Positions 28,427 to 37,232 of a stretch of DNA of 44,632 bases are shown here, in pieces. Made by a program: the position numbers and the translations under genes. Numbering within the stretch: the stretch's first letter is position 1; every line of letters begins with the position of its first letter. The stretch is from assembly GCA_024277285.1 (NCBI GenBank), contig JAJRVM010000351.1, positions 1 to 44,632 of the forward strand, read 5' to 3'. The notes below the pieces were generated by a model, which saw nothing but the letters and a program-made list of their open reading frames with translations, did no database searches and was not told where the DNA came from. Source of the stretch: Planctomycetota bacterium (GTDB lineage: Bacteria > Planctomycetota > Planctomycetia > Pirellulales > Pirellulaceae).

Positions 28427-29371
28427 ATGAATAGGAAATGGTACGTAATCCTCACAATTGTACTGATTTTGCCGGCTTTGCGTGGTGAGACGCGCGGCGA
28501 TGATCTGACATCACGGTTCCGTTCGCACGTGGCAGGGGCTCACGTGGCAGCGGCCGAGGTCGTGGGTGAGCGTCCTGCTGCGCTGCTCGCCATCCCTGGC
28601 ATAGCCCGGCCGAGCAAGCAAGTAACGATGGCGTCGCCCATGGAAGGGATGTTGATGGCCATGCATGTCGTGGAGGGGCAGCGCGTCAAGGCAAATGACG
28701 TATTGGCGACTATCGACAACCACGTTGCGCAAGCCGCTGTGGAGTTGGCTCGAGCTGCCGCGGACCGCTCGGCGACCTTGCAACACGCGCGCGAAGAACT
28801 CAAATTGAACGAAAGTATCCTGAAACGGCTGCACGAGTTACGTTCCGCTAACGGCGGTTCGGAGTTCGAGTTGCTCGAGGCCTGCACTCGTGTGGAGCAA
28901 TCGCGTGCCAATGTGGCGGGCGAGCAGGAGCGGCAACGGCAGTCGAAATGCCAATTGGAGTTGGAATTGGCGCGGCTCGAGTCGCATAACATTCGTGCTC
29001 CGTTCGATGGACAAGTGGTGCGCATTTACGCTCACCCCGGTACCACATTGACGCGCGATGATGACATGCTGACGCTCATTCGTCTTGAAGAGCTCGAAGT
29101 CGATCTGCACATATCGCTTGCCTACTACGATCAGTTGGACGTAGGACGATCCTACGCGCTGATTGCGGGCCCTCCGATCAGCACTCGAATCGAAGGCCAG
29201 CTTGCATTCGTTGCTCCGACCATCGATTCGGCGACGCGCACTTTTCGTACCGTGTTCACTATTCACAATAATGAGCGGAAGTTACCTGCTGGGTTCGCGG
29301 TCCAATTAGACACGCAAGCCCTCCGCCGCGTCGAGGCGTTGGAGAACGTCTCTGCGGTCACCCGGAAGTAG
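28427..29371 (+). CDS. Periplasmic adaptor (membrane-fusion) protein, HlyD/RND type
   Basis: 314 residues. Signal peptide (YVILTIVLILPALRG), then the first half of a lipoyl domain (VTMASPMEGMLMAMHVVEGQRVKANDVLATIDN), a long alpha-helical hairpin (about residues 95-180, rich in Ala/Glu/Leu), the second lipoyl half (HNIRAPFDGQVVRIYAHPGTTLT), and beta-barrel/membrane-proximal strands (IEGQLAFVAPTIDSATRTFRTVFTI). Adaptors of this type normally link an inner-membrane pump to an outer-membrane channel, but no pump gene lies beside it. It precedes two other lipoyl-domain genes with which it may cooperate. Confidence 0.88.
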   Translation: MNRKWYVILTIVLILPALRGETRGDDLTSRFRSHVAGAHVAAAEVVGERPAALLAIPGIARPSKQVTMASPMEGMLMAMHVVEGQRVKANDVLATIDNHVAQAAVELARAAADRSATLQHAREELKLNESILKRLHELRSANGGSEFELLEACTRVEQSRANVAGEQERQRQSKCQLELELARLESHNIRAPFDGQVVRIYAHPGTTLTRDDDMLTLIRLEELEVDLHISLAYYDQLDVGRSYALIAGPPISTRIEGQLAFVAPTIDSATRTFRTVFTIHNNERKLPAGFAVQLDTQALRRVEALENVSAVTRK

Positions 29372-29764
29372 AGCTGAACGGTGTTGGTTGGCGGTGACGC
29401 CGTGTTTGCCACGTCAGCTTCTTTACAGTCACTGCGCAAGTGACGGGCGCGAGCGTGGATCGCGTTATCTCTCTTGCTTGCTTCTTCGGCAAGCGATCGA
29501 TGGTTGTCGTGGCTCACGCGCCGCTGCGCTGCCTGTCGTCGGGCAGAGTTTTCGATTCATGGCGTGACGCGCAATCGTTGTTGCAAGCCGCATGACCCAC
29601 ACAACGTGTCGCGGCGCACGTGGGCTTTTCGCAACCTACACTTCCATACCGGTTCTCTTCGCGCCATCGGTCGATCGAGGGACGCATTGGGGCCTTGGTG
29701 CTGCGAGCACGATGCGCGCGTCGTACGCGGTAAGACTCTAATATGGAATCAAGGAGAGTGGATC
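29372..29764. other. 393-bp spacer before the PilZ gene
   Basis: No gene seen. The open frame that runs through it into the PilZ gene has Arg/Cys/His-rich nonsense composition. Probably the 5' region of the PilZ transcript. Confidence 0.5.
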
Positions 29765-30166
29765 ATGACATTGACGGCCAAGGAAGCCGTGGAGGCGATT
29801 GCCGAGATGGAGCAGAATACGCCTGAGCAGCTGAAGAAACGGCGTTCACATGCTCGGATTGCTGTCCAGGCGAAGGTGATTGCGCAACCGGCCAGTACGA
29901 GTCATCGCAATCGTTTTCAGACGCAAGGCGTGCTCGGAGACATTTCGCGTGGTGGTTGTTTGATCTTGTTCGCTGATCCGCTATTGGTGGGGGATATCTA
30001 CCGATTGTCATTCGATCGGTCGACGCTTGATGTTGAACCTGTCTTCGCGCGTTGTTTGCGTTGTCGTTTGGTGAAGGAAGACGCCTTTGAAGCCGGGTTT
30101 AGTTTCTTTCGTCCAATCGACTTGTCGACTTTGCAGCAAAGTAGTGGCGATGGCTTGTTTGACTAG
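29765..30166 (+). CDS. PilZ domain protein (putative c-di-GMP binding)
   Basis: 133 residues. A helical N-terminus (EAVEAIAEMEQN) leads to the PilZ motif pair: RRSHAR (R-x-x-x-R) near residues 26-31 and GDISRGGC (D/N-x-S-x-x-G) near residues 58-65, separated by a beta strand as in known cyclic-di-GMP receptors. Barrel strands follow (YRLSFDRS, FARCLRCRLVKEDAFEAGFSF). A textbook ribosome-binding site AAGGAGA at 29751-29757 supports ATG 29765. Lying between lipoyl-domain genes, it may tie that cluster to cyclic-di-GMP signalling; that link is inference. Confidence 0.85.
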   Translation: MTLTAKEAVEAIAEMEQNTPEQLKKRRSHARIAVQAKVIAQPASTSHRNRFQTQGVLGDISRGGCLILFADPLLVGDIYRLSFDRSTLDVEPVFARCLRCRLVKEDAFEAGFSFFRPIDLSTLQQSSGDGLFD

Positions 30167-30242
30167 ATCGAGAAGCGCAGCTGCCCTGGCCGGGGCTCGG
30201 CCGAGTTGCTCGCGTGGAAGCGCTGGATCGAGTCGATCAGGC

Positions 30243-30298
30243 GACGCCATAACTGTGACGCCATAACTGTGACGCCATAACTGGGACGCCATAACTGG
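30243..30298 (+). repeat. 14-bp tandem repeat, four copies
   Basis: gacgccataactg plus t (two copies) then plus g (two copies), perfectly tandem at a 14-bp period, followed by a partial fifth unit. It sits 124 bases before the GAF/lipoyl gene, so copy-number change could affect promoter spacing or regulator binding. Confidence 0.9.
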
Positions 30299-30422
30299 GA
30301 CCCACTGATGGGCCTGAAACACATCCTCTGCGTTAACATCCGACCAATCCCTCCGAGGGCGACCCGCCCGAAACTCTGCCGCCCGGCACCACACCGTAAC
30401 ACGTACTTGTGCGACCTGCCTC

Positions 30423-32300
30423 ATGAGCACGACAACACTCCAAACTGAAGAGACTCGACAGTCGGCTGGTCAACGGCCGTCCCACGACGTATTTCAGCTG
30501 ATCCACAGGCTGTCGGTGGAGTGTCGTGCGGCGCCCGCTTTCTATCGCGGGTTGTTGGAACTCTATGCGGTGCATTTTCAGGCTCATTGTTCCGCGATGA
30601 ATCTGTGCAATGCGGCGGAGTCACTCGACGAAGACATCGCGCTCGGCGACAACGCGCCGGATGCGTGGAAGCGGCTAACTGCCGCGATTATGTTGGAATC
30701 GCAAGCGGACCGAGTGGCATTGGCGAAACTCTACGACATTGACGGAACAGGATCGCGCGTGGCGGTTCTGGCTGTGCCATTGCATGACGAGCAACAGTAT
30801 CGCGGCGCGATTGCGTTGATCGTGGCCTGTCGAGATCGAGCCGATGGTGAGTCGCTGTTATTCGAGCTTCGCGCGCTCACGGCGTTGGCGTGTTCCTTGG
30901 TCGCATCGGCCCCTTCACGTCGTGAGCAGGCGGCGCCAGGTTCGGACGTCATGCGTCAGGCGATGTCACGAGCTGCTCAGTTCGGCTCCGCATCCGAGTT
31001 GGCATTCGCGATGACGAACGGTTTGAAGACCAAGTTTCAATGCGACCAGGTGGTATTGGGCAAGGTGCATCGAGGCCGCGTCCAGATACTCTCGCTCTCG
31101 GGTATGGACGCGTTGTATCCACGCAGTCCGGGGACGCGGTTGATTCGCCAGGCGATGGAAGAGTGTCTCGATTGCGGCAGTGTCATTCACTCCAAGCCGG
31201 GCAACGAATGGTCATCGGATGTCAAGCGAGACTACCGACTGCACCGTCAATGGCGCGCATCGATTGGAGACGAGGCAGTAGCGTCGGTGCCACTGAAGGT
31301 CGACGGACGTTGTGTTGCGGTGTTGAGCCTTACACGGCCGGGCAATGTCGGGTTTCAGTCTGAGGAGCTTGCCGAAATCGCCCAACTGGCCGAAGCCTAT
31401 GCGCCGGCGTTTCAGCTGGTGACACGTGCGGGCCGTGGTTGGTTGATACACACCTTAGACTCGCTACGTGGCACGCTGCAGTGGCTGTTTGAACAAAGTC
31501 GGTGGGGACGTCGAGCGGTGGTGGCTGGCGTGGTGGCGTTGACCATCTGGTTTTGCATGGGAACGTGGCAGTATCAATTGTCGGCGCCATGCCAACTGCT
31601 GCCGACTCAGTTGCACTACTGTGCGGCGCCCTTTGAGGGGACCATCAAACAATCTTACGTGGAAGTGGGCGACCAAGTTAAGAAGGGGCAGCTGCTCTAT
31701 GTGATGGAGACGGACGATCTTGAGCTGGAGCGGAGTGAGTTGCGGTCGGAAGCCGCGGTGTTAGAGTTGCAAGTTGCGCAGGCGGCTGGACGGCGTGAGC
31801 TTGAGGTGACGGCCATGGCGCAGGCTCGATTGCAAGTCACGCTGACTCGGTTGGCGGGAGTCGAACGGCGCATCGAATTGGCACAAGTCCGGGCCCCGGA
31901 TGACGGGATTATCATGGCGGGGGAAGTGGATCGCCGCGTCGGTGAAGTTGTCAAATTAGGTGAACCACTGCTCGAATTCGCACCCCACGGATCGTGGGCC
32001 GTGGAAGTACGTGTCCATAGCCGCGACGTTCAATTGGTATCGCGCGGGCAGATCGGACGGTTCGTCACCATCGCGCGGCCTGACCAAGCGGTCGTATGCC
32101 AAGTGGATCGAATTGCTCCGGCAGCGACTGTCATGGACGGCCAGACGGTCTATGTGGCACACGCTCATATCACGAGTAACTCCGCATGGAGCCTCGCCGG
32201 CATGGATGGTGTGGCGACTCTCGAGGTGGGCCGTCGTCCCGTGTGGTGGGTCGTCCTGCATCGCGGCATTGATTTTGTTCGTCTGAATTTCTGGGTGTAA
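30423..32300 (+). CDS. GAF domain-membrane-lipoyl (HlyD-like) fusion protein
   Basis: 625 residues. The N-terminal half is cytoplasmic: a GAF-like region about 40-160 and a clearer second GAF domain about 185-335 (FGSASELAFAMTNGLKTKFQCDQVVLGKV...SVPLKVDGRCVAVLSLTRP). One membrane segment (about 365-385, AVVAGVVALTIWFCMGTW) follows, then a periplasmic HlyD-like part: lipoyl half (YCAAPFEGTIKQSYVEVGDQVKKGQLLYVMETDDLEL), helical hairpin, second half (LAQVRAPDDGIIMAGEVDRRVGEVVKLGEPLLEF) and barrel. The domain order suggests that a cytoplasmic signal is sensed and passed to an adaptor-like periplasmic part. Only one base separates its stop codon from the start of the M50 gene. Confidence 0.88.
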   Translation: MSTTTLQTEETRQSAGQRPSHDVFQLIHRLSVECRAAPAFYRGLLELYAVHFQAHCSAMNLCNAAESLDEDIALGDNAPDAWKRLTAAIMLESQADRVALAKLYDIDGTGSRVAVLAVPLHDEQQYRGAIALIVACRDRADGESLLFELRALTALACSLVASAPSRREQAAPGSDVMRQAMSRAAQFGSASELAFAMTNGLKTKFQCDQVVLGKVHRGRVQILSLSGMDALYPRSPGTRLIRQAMEECLDCGSVIHSKPGNEWSSDVKRDYRLHRQWRASIGDEAVASVPLKVDGRCVAVLSLTRPGNVGFQSEELAEIAQLAEAYAPAFQLVTRAGRGWLIHTLDSLRGTLQWLFEQSRWGRRAVVAGVVALTIWFCMGTWQYQLSAPCQLLPTQLHYCAAPFEGTIKQSYVEVGDQVKKGQLLYVMETDDLELERSELRSEAAVLELQVAQAAGRRELEVTAMAQARLQVTLTRLAGVERRIELAQVRAPDDGIIMAGEVDRRVGEVVKLGEPLLEFAPHGSWAVEVRVHSRDVQLVSRGQIGRFVTIARPDQAVVCQVDRIAPAATVMDGQTVYVAHAHITSNSAWSLAGMDGVATLEVGRRPVWWVVLHRGIDFVRLNFWV

Positions 32301-32301
32301 C

Positions 32302-34473
32302 ATGAGCGACGCGACAGCCGCGAACACGAACGCGAATGCCGACACCGCGGCGACCGGCAAGACGACTGCCGAGCGACTCGGTCCGGTACAGGCTGGATTG
32401 CGCTCAGACCTGGAAGTGACTCGGCATCAGTTTCGAGGCCAGCCGCAGTACATTGTGCGTGATCCCATCACGTTTGAAACGCACCAGTTTTCACAAGGCG
32501 ACTATCAGATCCTGGTCGCGTTGAACGACACGAGGCGTTTGGAGGAGATATTCCAAACCCTGGTCGACGAAGGGCAGTTGGCGGTCGAGCAAGAAGAAGA
32601 GTTCTACCATTTCGTACTGGCATTACACCGACTGAACTACCTGATCCTGCCCATGGCGGATGGCAAAATGTTGTACGAGCGGTTTGCGCAGCGCCAGCGT
32701 ACGGCACGGTGGCGCCAAGCAAGCAGCTTCTTGTTTCTGCGCGTACCGCTGATCAACCCAGATGCCTTTCTGGATCGAACGGCCGATTTCGTGCGCCCGT
32801 TGTTTACGCGAGTGGCTTTTGTTCTTTGGGCGATCATGATGGCGGCCGGAGTCGCGTTGCTGGTGCGACGCTGGGATTCCTTCAGGGACCCCGTCCACTC
32901 GATCCTGGCGAACGATACGTTGCTATTCCTTTGGATTGCCTTAATTGGCTTAAAGGTGGTTCACGAATTCGGTCATGCGTATGCCTGCAAGATTTTTGGA
33001 GGTAAGGTCCCGGAAATGGGGGCCTATTTCATCGTATTCACACCCTGCGCTTACATGGACGCATCGGCCGCGTGGGGGTTCGCAAAAACGCGTCACCGCG
33101 TCATCGTCAGTTTAGCCGGCATGTATTTTGAATCGTTTGTTGCTTTCTTGGCGTTGATGGTATGGAGTTGGACGGACGACCCGTTGTTGGGCTCCTGTGC
33201 ACACCATGTTGTCGTGCTTTCGAGCCTGGTGACGATCGGCTTCAATATCAACCCGCTCATGCGCTATGATGGATACTATGTGTTGAGTGACTTGGCCGGC
33301 ATTCCGAACTTGCGGCAACGAAGCATACAGGAAGTGCAATCCCTGTTGAAAAGATCGTTGTTGGGAATCGCGGGTCCGGTCACGGACGCCCGACTGCGCG
33401 AACGTCTGTTTCTGTTGGTGTATGGCGTGGCATCGGCCATCTACAAGGTGACCCTGGTGTTGGCGATCTGTACCATGATCGCGCTCAAGTTCTACATGGT
33501 TGGAATCGGACTCGCCGCGTTCTTCTTGTTCGGAACCTTATTGAGTCTCGTACGGCGGCTGTTTCACTACCTGTGGCGATCTCACGAGACTCGTCCCGTC
33601 CGGTATCGCGCGGTGGCCCTGAGCTTGATGCTGTTGGTGGTATTGCCCGTCGGTATCGCGTTTGTGCCGGTGCCAGGGGCTGTCGTTGTGTCGGGCGTTG
33701 TGCAAACGAATAACGATAAGACAGTCTATGCGGGGGCCAGCGGTAACTTGGAGTTGTCGCGGTTGGGTACGGGAAGCCGGATCCAGCAAGGTGAGACAAT
33801 CTGCCAACTGCAGAACGTCCAGCTGGAATCGGCGGTTGCGAGGACTCGGGCGGAGGTTGTTGCCGCGCAGTTGAATTGCGCAAACAGTGTGACCGAGAGC
33901 CCGCAGGCCGCGACCGTAGCGCGATTACGTTTGGAGCAGGTCGAAGAGCGGTTTGACGGCATTGCGCGGGACTTGGCTCGACTGCAAATCGTCGCGCCGA
34001 TTTCTGGACTGGTGATACGTGGCGAAGCGCTGCGCGATTCGGGGCGATTTGTCAGGAAGGGAGAATCAGTGGCGACGATTGCCGCTGGCGACTGGACGGT
34101 GCGCTGCCTGGCAACGGCTGAGCAGATTGCGGATGTGCGGCCCACTGAGGGCCAAGGGGCCCGTGTGCGTCTGATGCTTGATGGCGTTCATGAAGTGACC
34201 GGTACGGTCGAGCAGGTGGCGGTCAAGGGATCACGCAAAGTGTTTTCCGCCGCACTCACTCAGCTTGGTGGTGGGGAGATTGCCGTCAGGTCGAGTTCGC
34301 TGGTTGCCAACCGACCGATGTTCGAGATCGTCGTTCGCTTGAATGACGTTGACCACCTGCCGTTACGTTATGAAGGACTCGCGAGGGTCTCGTTCCGCTG
34401 CAAACCGCAGACATACGGCGCGTATGCCTATCGGCGGTTTCAGCAGTTTCTGAATCAGCTGCGCGTGCGTTGA
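32302..34473 (+). CDS. PqqD-like/M50 peptidase/lipoyl (HlyD-like) fusion protein
   Basis: 723 residues. N-terminal PqqD-like domain (about 45-115: YIVRDPITFETHQFSQGDYQILVALNDTRR). A multi-spanning site-2-protease-like M50 core follows, with the zinc motif HEFGH at His221-His225 and the second metal motif NPLMRYDGYY with Asp323. Further membrane segments lie at about 375-460. The C-terminal part (about 465-723) is a lipoyl/helical-hairpin/beta-barrel unit like HlyD (VYAGASGNLELSRLGTGSRIQQGETICQLQNVQLESA ... LQIVAPISGLVIRGEALRDSGRFVRKGESVATI). Both catalytic motifs are intact, so proteolysis is plausible. The PqqD-like domain may bind a peptide substrate, as in RiPP systems. No ABC or RND pump is nearby. 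Confidence 0.88.
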   Translation: MSDATAANTNANADTAATGKTTAERLGPVQAGLRSDLEVTRHQFRGQPQYIVRDPITFETHQFSQGDYQILVALNDTRRLEEIFQTLVDEGQLAVEQEEEFYHFVLALHRLNYLILPMADGKMLYERFAQRQRTARWRQASSFLFLRVPLINPDAFLDRTADFVRPLFTRVAFVLWAIMMAAGVALLVRRWDSFRDPVHSILANDTLLFLWIALIGLKVVHEFGHAYACKIFGGKVPEMGAYFIVFTPCAYMDASAAWGFAKTRHRVIVSLAGMYFESFVAFLALMVWSWTDDPLLGSCAHHVVVLSSLVTIGFNINPLMRYDGYYVLSDLAGIPNLRQRSIQEVQSLLKRSLLGIAGPVTDARLRERLFLLVYGVASAIYKVTLVLAICTMIALKFYMVGIGLAAFFLFGTLLSLVRRLFHYLWRSHETRPVRYRAVALSLMLLVVLPVGIAFVPVPGAVVVSGVVQTNNDKTVYAGASGNLELSRLGTGSRIQQGETICQLQNVQLESAVARTRAEVVAAQLNCANSVTESPQAATVARLRLEQVEERFDGIARDLARLQIVAPISGLVIRGEALRDSGRFVRKGESVATIAAGDWTVRCLATAEQIADVRPTEGQGARVRLMLDGVHEVTGTVEQVAVKGSRKVFSAALTQLGGGEIAVRSSSLVANRPMFEIVVRLNDVDHLPLRYEGLARVSFRCKPQTYGAYAYRRFQQFLNQLRVR

Positions 34474-34728
34474 GAAAACGTCTTTATCGAGCCCGTGTGA
34501 AGAAATGCGACCGGTCACACGAATGAGGGCGTAAGCGGCGATTCCAGGAAGGGGCCCGCTGATCAACGCTGATAGACGCTAATGAAAAAGGGCCCATCGC
34601 CGTTTTCTTTTGACGCTGCGGAAGTCATCTGCGGCGTTTCGCGATACGACCTGGACCGCTACACTAACGAGTTAAGTTGAATGGTCATGGTGAGATGACA
34701 CGCTAATCGGTGTAAAGGAGAATGGATC

Positions 34729-35331
34729 ATGAAGGCATTGGTGATCGTATTGGTGGCAGGATGTGCGAGCGCGTTATTGAGCGGCGTGGGGCATGCTCAG
34801 CAGGCGGAGAGTGACGCGGCAGGGCAAGTGGCGATGCAGAAGGCGATTGAGTTCATGACGCCAGGTCCGGAGCATGCGCTGTTGAAGCACCGCGTCGGGA
34901 AATGGACCGCGAAGATCCAAATGTGGTCTGCGCCAGGTGCGACTCCCATCGTAGCGGAAGGGACTTCCGTGGTCGAACCGATCATGGGAGGACGCTACTT
35001 GCGGGATACGACCAAAAGTGACTTTCAAGGCCAGCCGTTCGAGGGGAGCAGCATTGTCGGCTACGACAAGTTGAAGAAAAAGTTCGTCTCGGTGTGGATC
35101 GACAATTTCGGTACTGGCTTTACGACCAGTACCGGTAAGTATGATAAAGCGACTAAGACTTTTCGCTATGCGACGACAGCACCCGATGTGCAGCTGGGGG
35201 CATACAAGCGCATCCGGACGCTGGAACGTATCGTGAGCCAGGATGAATGGGTGATGGAGATCTATGATACAACGGCTGCCGGCAAGGAATTCCTGATGAT
35301 GAAGGCGGTCTATAAACGCGTGAAGTCCTGA
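34729..35331 (+). CDS. DUF1579 family exported protein
   Basis: 200 residues with a signal peptide (ALVIVLVAGCASALLSGVGHA) and a DUF1579 domain: HALLKHRVGKWTAKIQMWSAPGATP, then GGRYLRDTTKSDFQGQPFEGSSIVGYDKLKKKFVSVWIDNFGTG, TTSTGKYDKATKTF and a C-terminal WVMEIYDTT segment. The domain is a small beta-barrel of unknown function, frequent in planctomycetes. A strong AAAGGAG at 34715-34721 precedes ATG 34729. No partner is obvious; the M28 peptidase begins 20 bases after its stop and is probably co-transcribed. Confidence 0.9.
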   Translation: MKALVIVLVAGCASALLSGVGHAQQAESDAAGQVAMQKAIEFMTPGPEHALLKHRVGKWTAKIQMWSAPGATPIVAEGTSVVEPIMGGRYLRDTTKSDFQGQPFEGSSIVGYDKLKKKFVSVWIDNFGTGFTTSTGKYDKATKTFRYATTAPDVQLGAYKRIRTLERIVSQDEWVMEIYDTTAAGKEFLMMKAVYKRVKS

Positions 35332-35351
35332 GCAGTGACGGAGTGTGCCCC

Positions 35352-36995
35352 ATGAGTGCTCCTCATCATCGCGTCATTGGGTTGGCGTTATTGTTGGTTC
35401 TGTCGGTTCAAGTGGCTGTTTTTGTTCAGCTGCGCGGGCCTCGCCCCAAGCCGACCGATGCGCCGCTCGATGCGTTTTCCGCGACCCGCGCGTTTGCCGT
35501 GTTGCAGCGCTTGTTGGGGGACCAGGCTCCGCATCCGACCGGTTCCGATGCCAATACACGCGTGCGCGAACGGTTGGTGAAGGAAATGGAGCAGCTGGGG
35601 CTGGACGTCGAAGTTCAGCAATTTGCAAGAGGCCCCGATCCGCGCCGGACACTCTACAACGTGCTGGCTCGGCTACCGAACACGTCGAGTGCGGTTCAGC
35701 CGTTGGTGTTGGCAACGCATTACGATTCGGTTCCGGCCGGTCCCGGCGCGGCGGACGCCGGGTCTTGTGTGGCTGCCTTGCTCGAAACGGCACGAGCACT
35801 GCAGCGCGGTGGGCCTTACAAACGACCGATCTATCTCTTGATTACGGATGGTGAAGAAGCGGGCTTGCTCGGCGCCAGTGCTTTTGTGGGTGTACATGAA
35901 CTGTCGCAAGAGAAACCGTTTGTATTGAACTTTGAAGCACGGGGCGCAAGCGGCCCGAGCATCATGTTCGAGACGCATCGCGGCAATCTGGCGACCGCGC
36001 GCTTGTTGGCTCGCTCCCTGCCTCGCCCCAGTGTCACCGGCTCGTCGTTTGTCACGGTCTATCGGCTGTTGCCCAACGATACCGATTTCACCGTGTTTCA
36101 ACGTGCTGGGTGGACCGGCATGAACTTTTCCTTCATCGGCGATGCACATCGTTACCACACGCCGCAAGACAATCTGGAGAACCTCAGTCTGCGCAGCCTG
36201 CAGCATCATGGCGAAAACGCGTTGACGTTGGCTCGACTGATTGCGGAAAGCGAACAAATCGATCTCGAACCATCGGCCGAGGACGCCGTGTTCTTTGACG
36301 TGCTGGGGCTGCAGGTTGTAGCTTTTCCGCAGTCTTGGTTAGGGCCACTTGTCGCGCTGCCGGTCCTCTTGCTACTGCTGCGGTTTGGGACACAATTCGC
36401 GTCTCGATCGACTTGGTTCGGTGTTGCGATGGTGGCTGTGGCTGTTGTGTTGGTTTTTATTGCTGCCGCCCTGTTGGGGACCGCCGTCACTTGGTTGCTC
36501 TCTGCGGCAGGACTCTTGAGTCGCAAGTATGTTCCGTATGGCGGCTGGCTTACGGCGTTCTATGTGCTTTTGTCTTTGACGCTCGTCTGGTGTCTTGCGC
36601 GGCCTCTGTTGCGACGCGTATCGAGTGCCACGATTTGGATCGTGTTGTGGCTGAGTTGGTCGTTGGTCGGTGTTGCGATAGGTTTCATTCTGCCGGGATT
36701 CAGCTACTTCACGTTAGTCCCTGCTCTTGGCGCAGCCGTGTTAGCAATCTTGCCGGCCAACGCCGTGCGCGCCCGGATCTTCGGGACGATATTGGTGGCG
36801 TCGGTCGTGTTGCTGCCGCTGGCCAATCTGTTGCCGATTGCCCTGGGTGCGCGTGCTGGCGTGGCGGTGCTTCCGGTGTGGACGCTGGTATGGTTGCCAC
36901 TATTACCGCTGTTGGGGACCACGGAAAAAGGTGCCGATGAAGGCGGTGCGGATGCCAGCGCACTAGACTCTACACCGGCGTCTCAAGAAGCGTAA
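35352..36995 (+). CDS. M28 family zinc aminopeptidase, membrane-bound (ERMP1-like)
   Basis: 547 residues. A membrane anchor (VIGLALLLVLSVQVAVFVQL) precedes an M28 peptidase domain with the metal ligands in order: His/Asp in LATHYDSV, Asp in GAADAG, Glu pair in TDGEEAGLLGA, Glu in NFEARG, and His in DAHRYHTPQDN. The C-terminal 200 residues contain about six membrane helices, as in ERMP1/Fxna-like peptidases rather than soluble aminopeptidases. Start ATG 35352 has GGAG nine bases upstream; GTG 35343 in frame is an alternative. Expected to cleave N-terminal residues from peptides on the periplasmic side. A short acidic tail ends the protein. Confidence 0.92.
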   Translation: MSAPHHRVIGLALLLVLSVQVAVFVQLRGPRPKPTDAPLDAFSATRAFAVLQRLLGDQAPHPTGSDANTRVRERLVKEMEQLGLDVEVQQFARGPDPRRTLYNVLARLPNTSSAVQPLVLATHYDSVPAGPGAADAGSCVAALLETARALQRGGPYKRPIYLLITDGEEAGLLGASAFVGVHELSQEKPFVLNFEARGASGPSIMFETHRGNLATARLLARSLPRPSVTGSSFVTVYRLLPNDTDFTVFQRAGWTGMNFSFIGDAHRYHTPQDNLENLSLRSLQHHGENALTLARLIAESEQIDLEPSAEDAVFFDVLGLQVVAFPQSWLGPLVALPVLLLLLRFGTQFASRSTWFGVAMVAVAVVLVFIAAALLGTAVTWLLSAAGLLSRKYVPYGGWLTAFYVLLSLTLVWCLARPLLRRVSSATIWIVLWLSWSLVGVAIGFILPGFSYFTLVPALGAAVLAILPANAVRARIFGTILVASVVLLPLANLLPIALGARAGVAVLPVWTLVWLPLLPLLGTTEKGADEGGADASALDSTPASQEA

Positions 36996-37232
36996 TCGTC
37001 TGCACAAGTTGAGCCGGAAATGGCAAGTCGCAGCAGTCGTCGATGTCGCGCTCATCGCATCCTCAGCTGGGGCGTCGAGAAAACGGGCCATTTCTTCCGC
37101 CGTGGATGACACACCCCGGGAAGATCGGTAGACTGGTTGACTTGCCGCGAAACGTGCGAAATCAGCGTTTCCTGCGCGCCTCATGCGGACACACCTGCGG
37201 TCATGCCAATCAAGCGACTTGGGAGGATGGAG

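Noticed and set aside
29474..29764. 97-residue N-terminal extension of the PilZ protein
   Set aside because: Composition is Arg/Cys/His-rich nonsense and a strong AAGGAGA directly precedes the internal ATG 29765.
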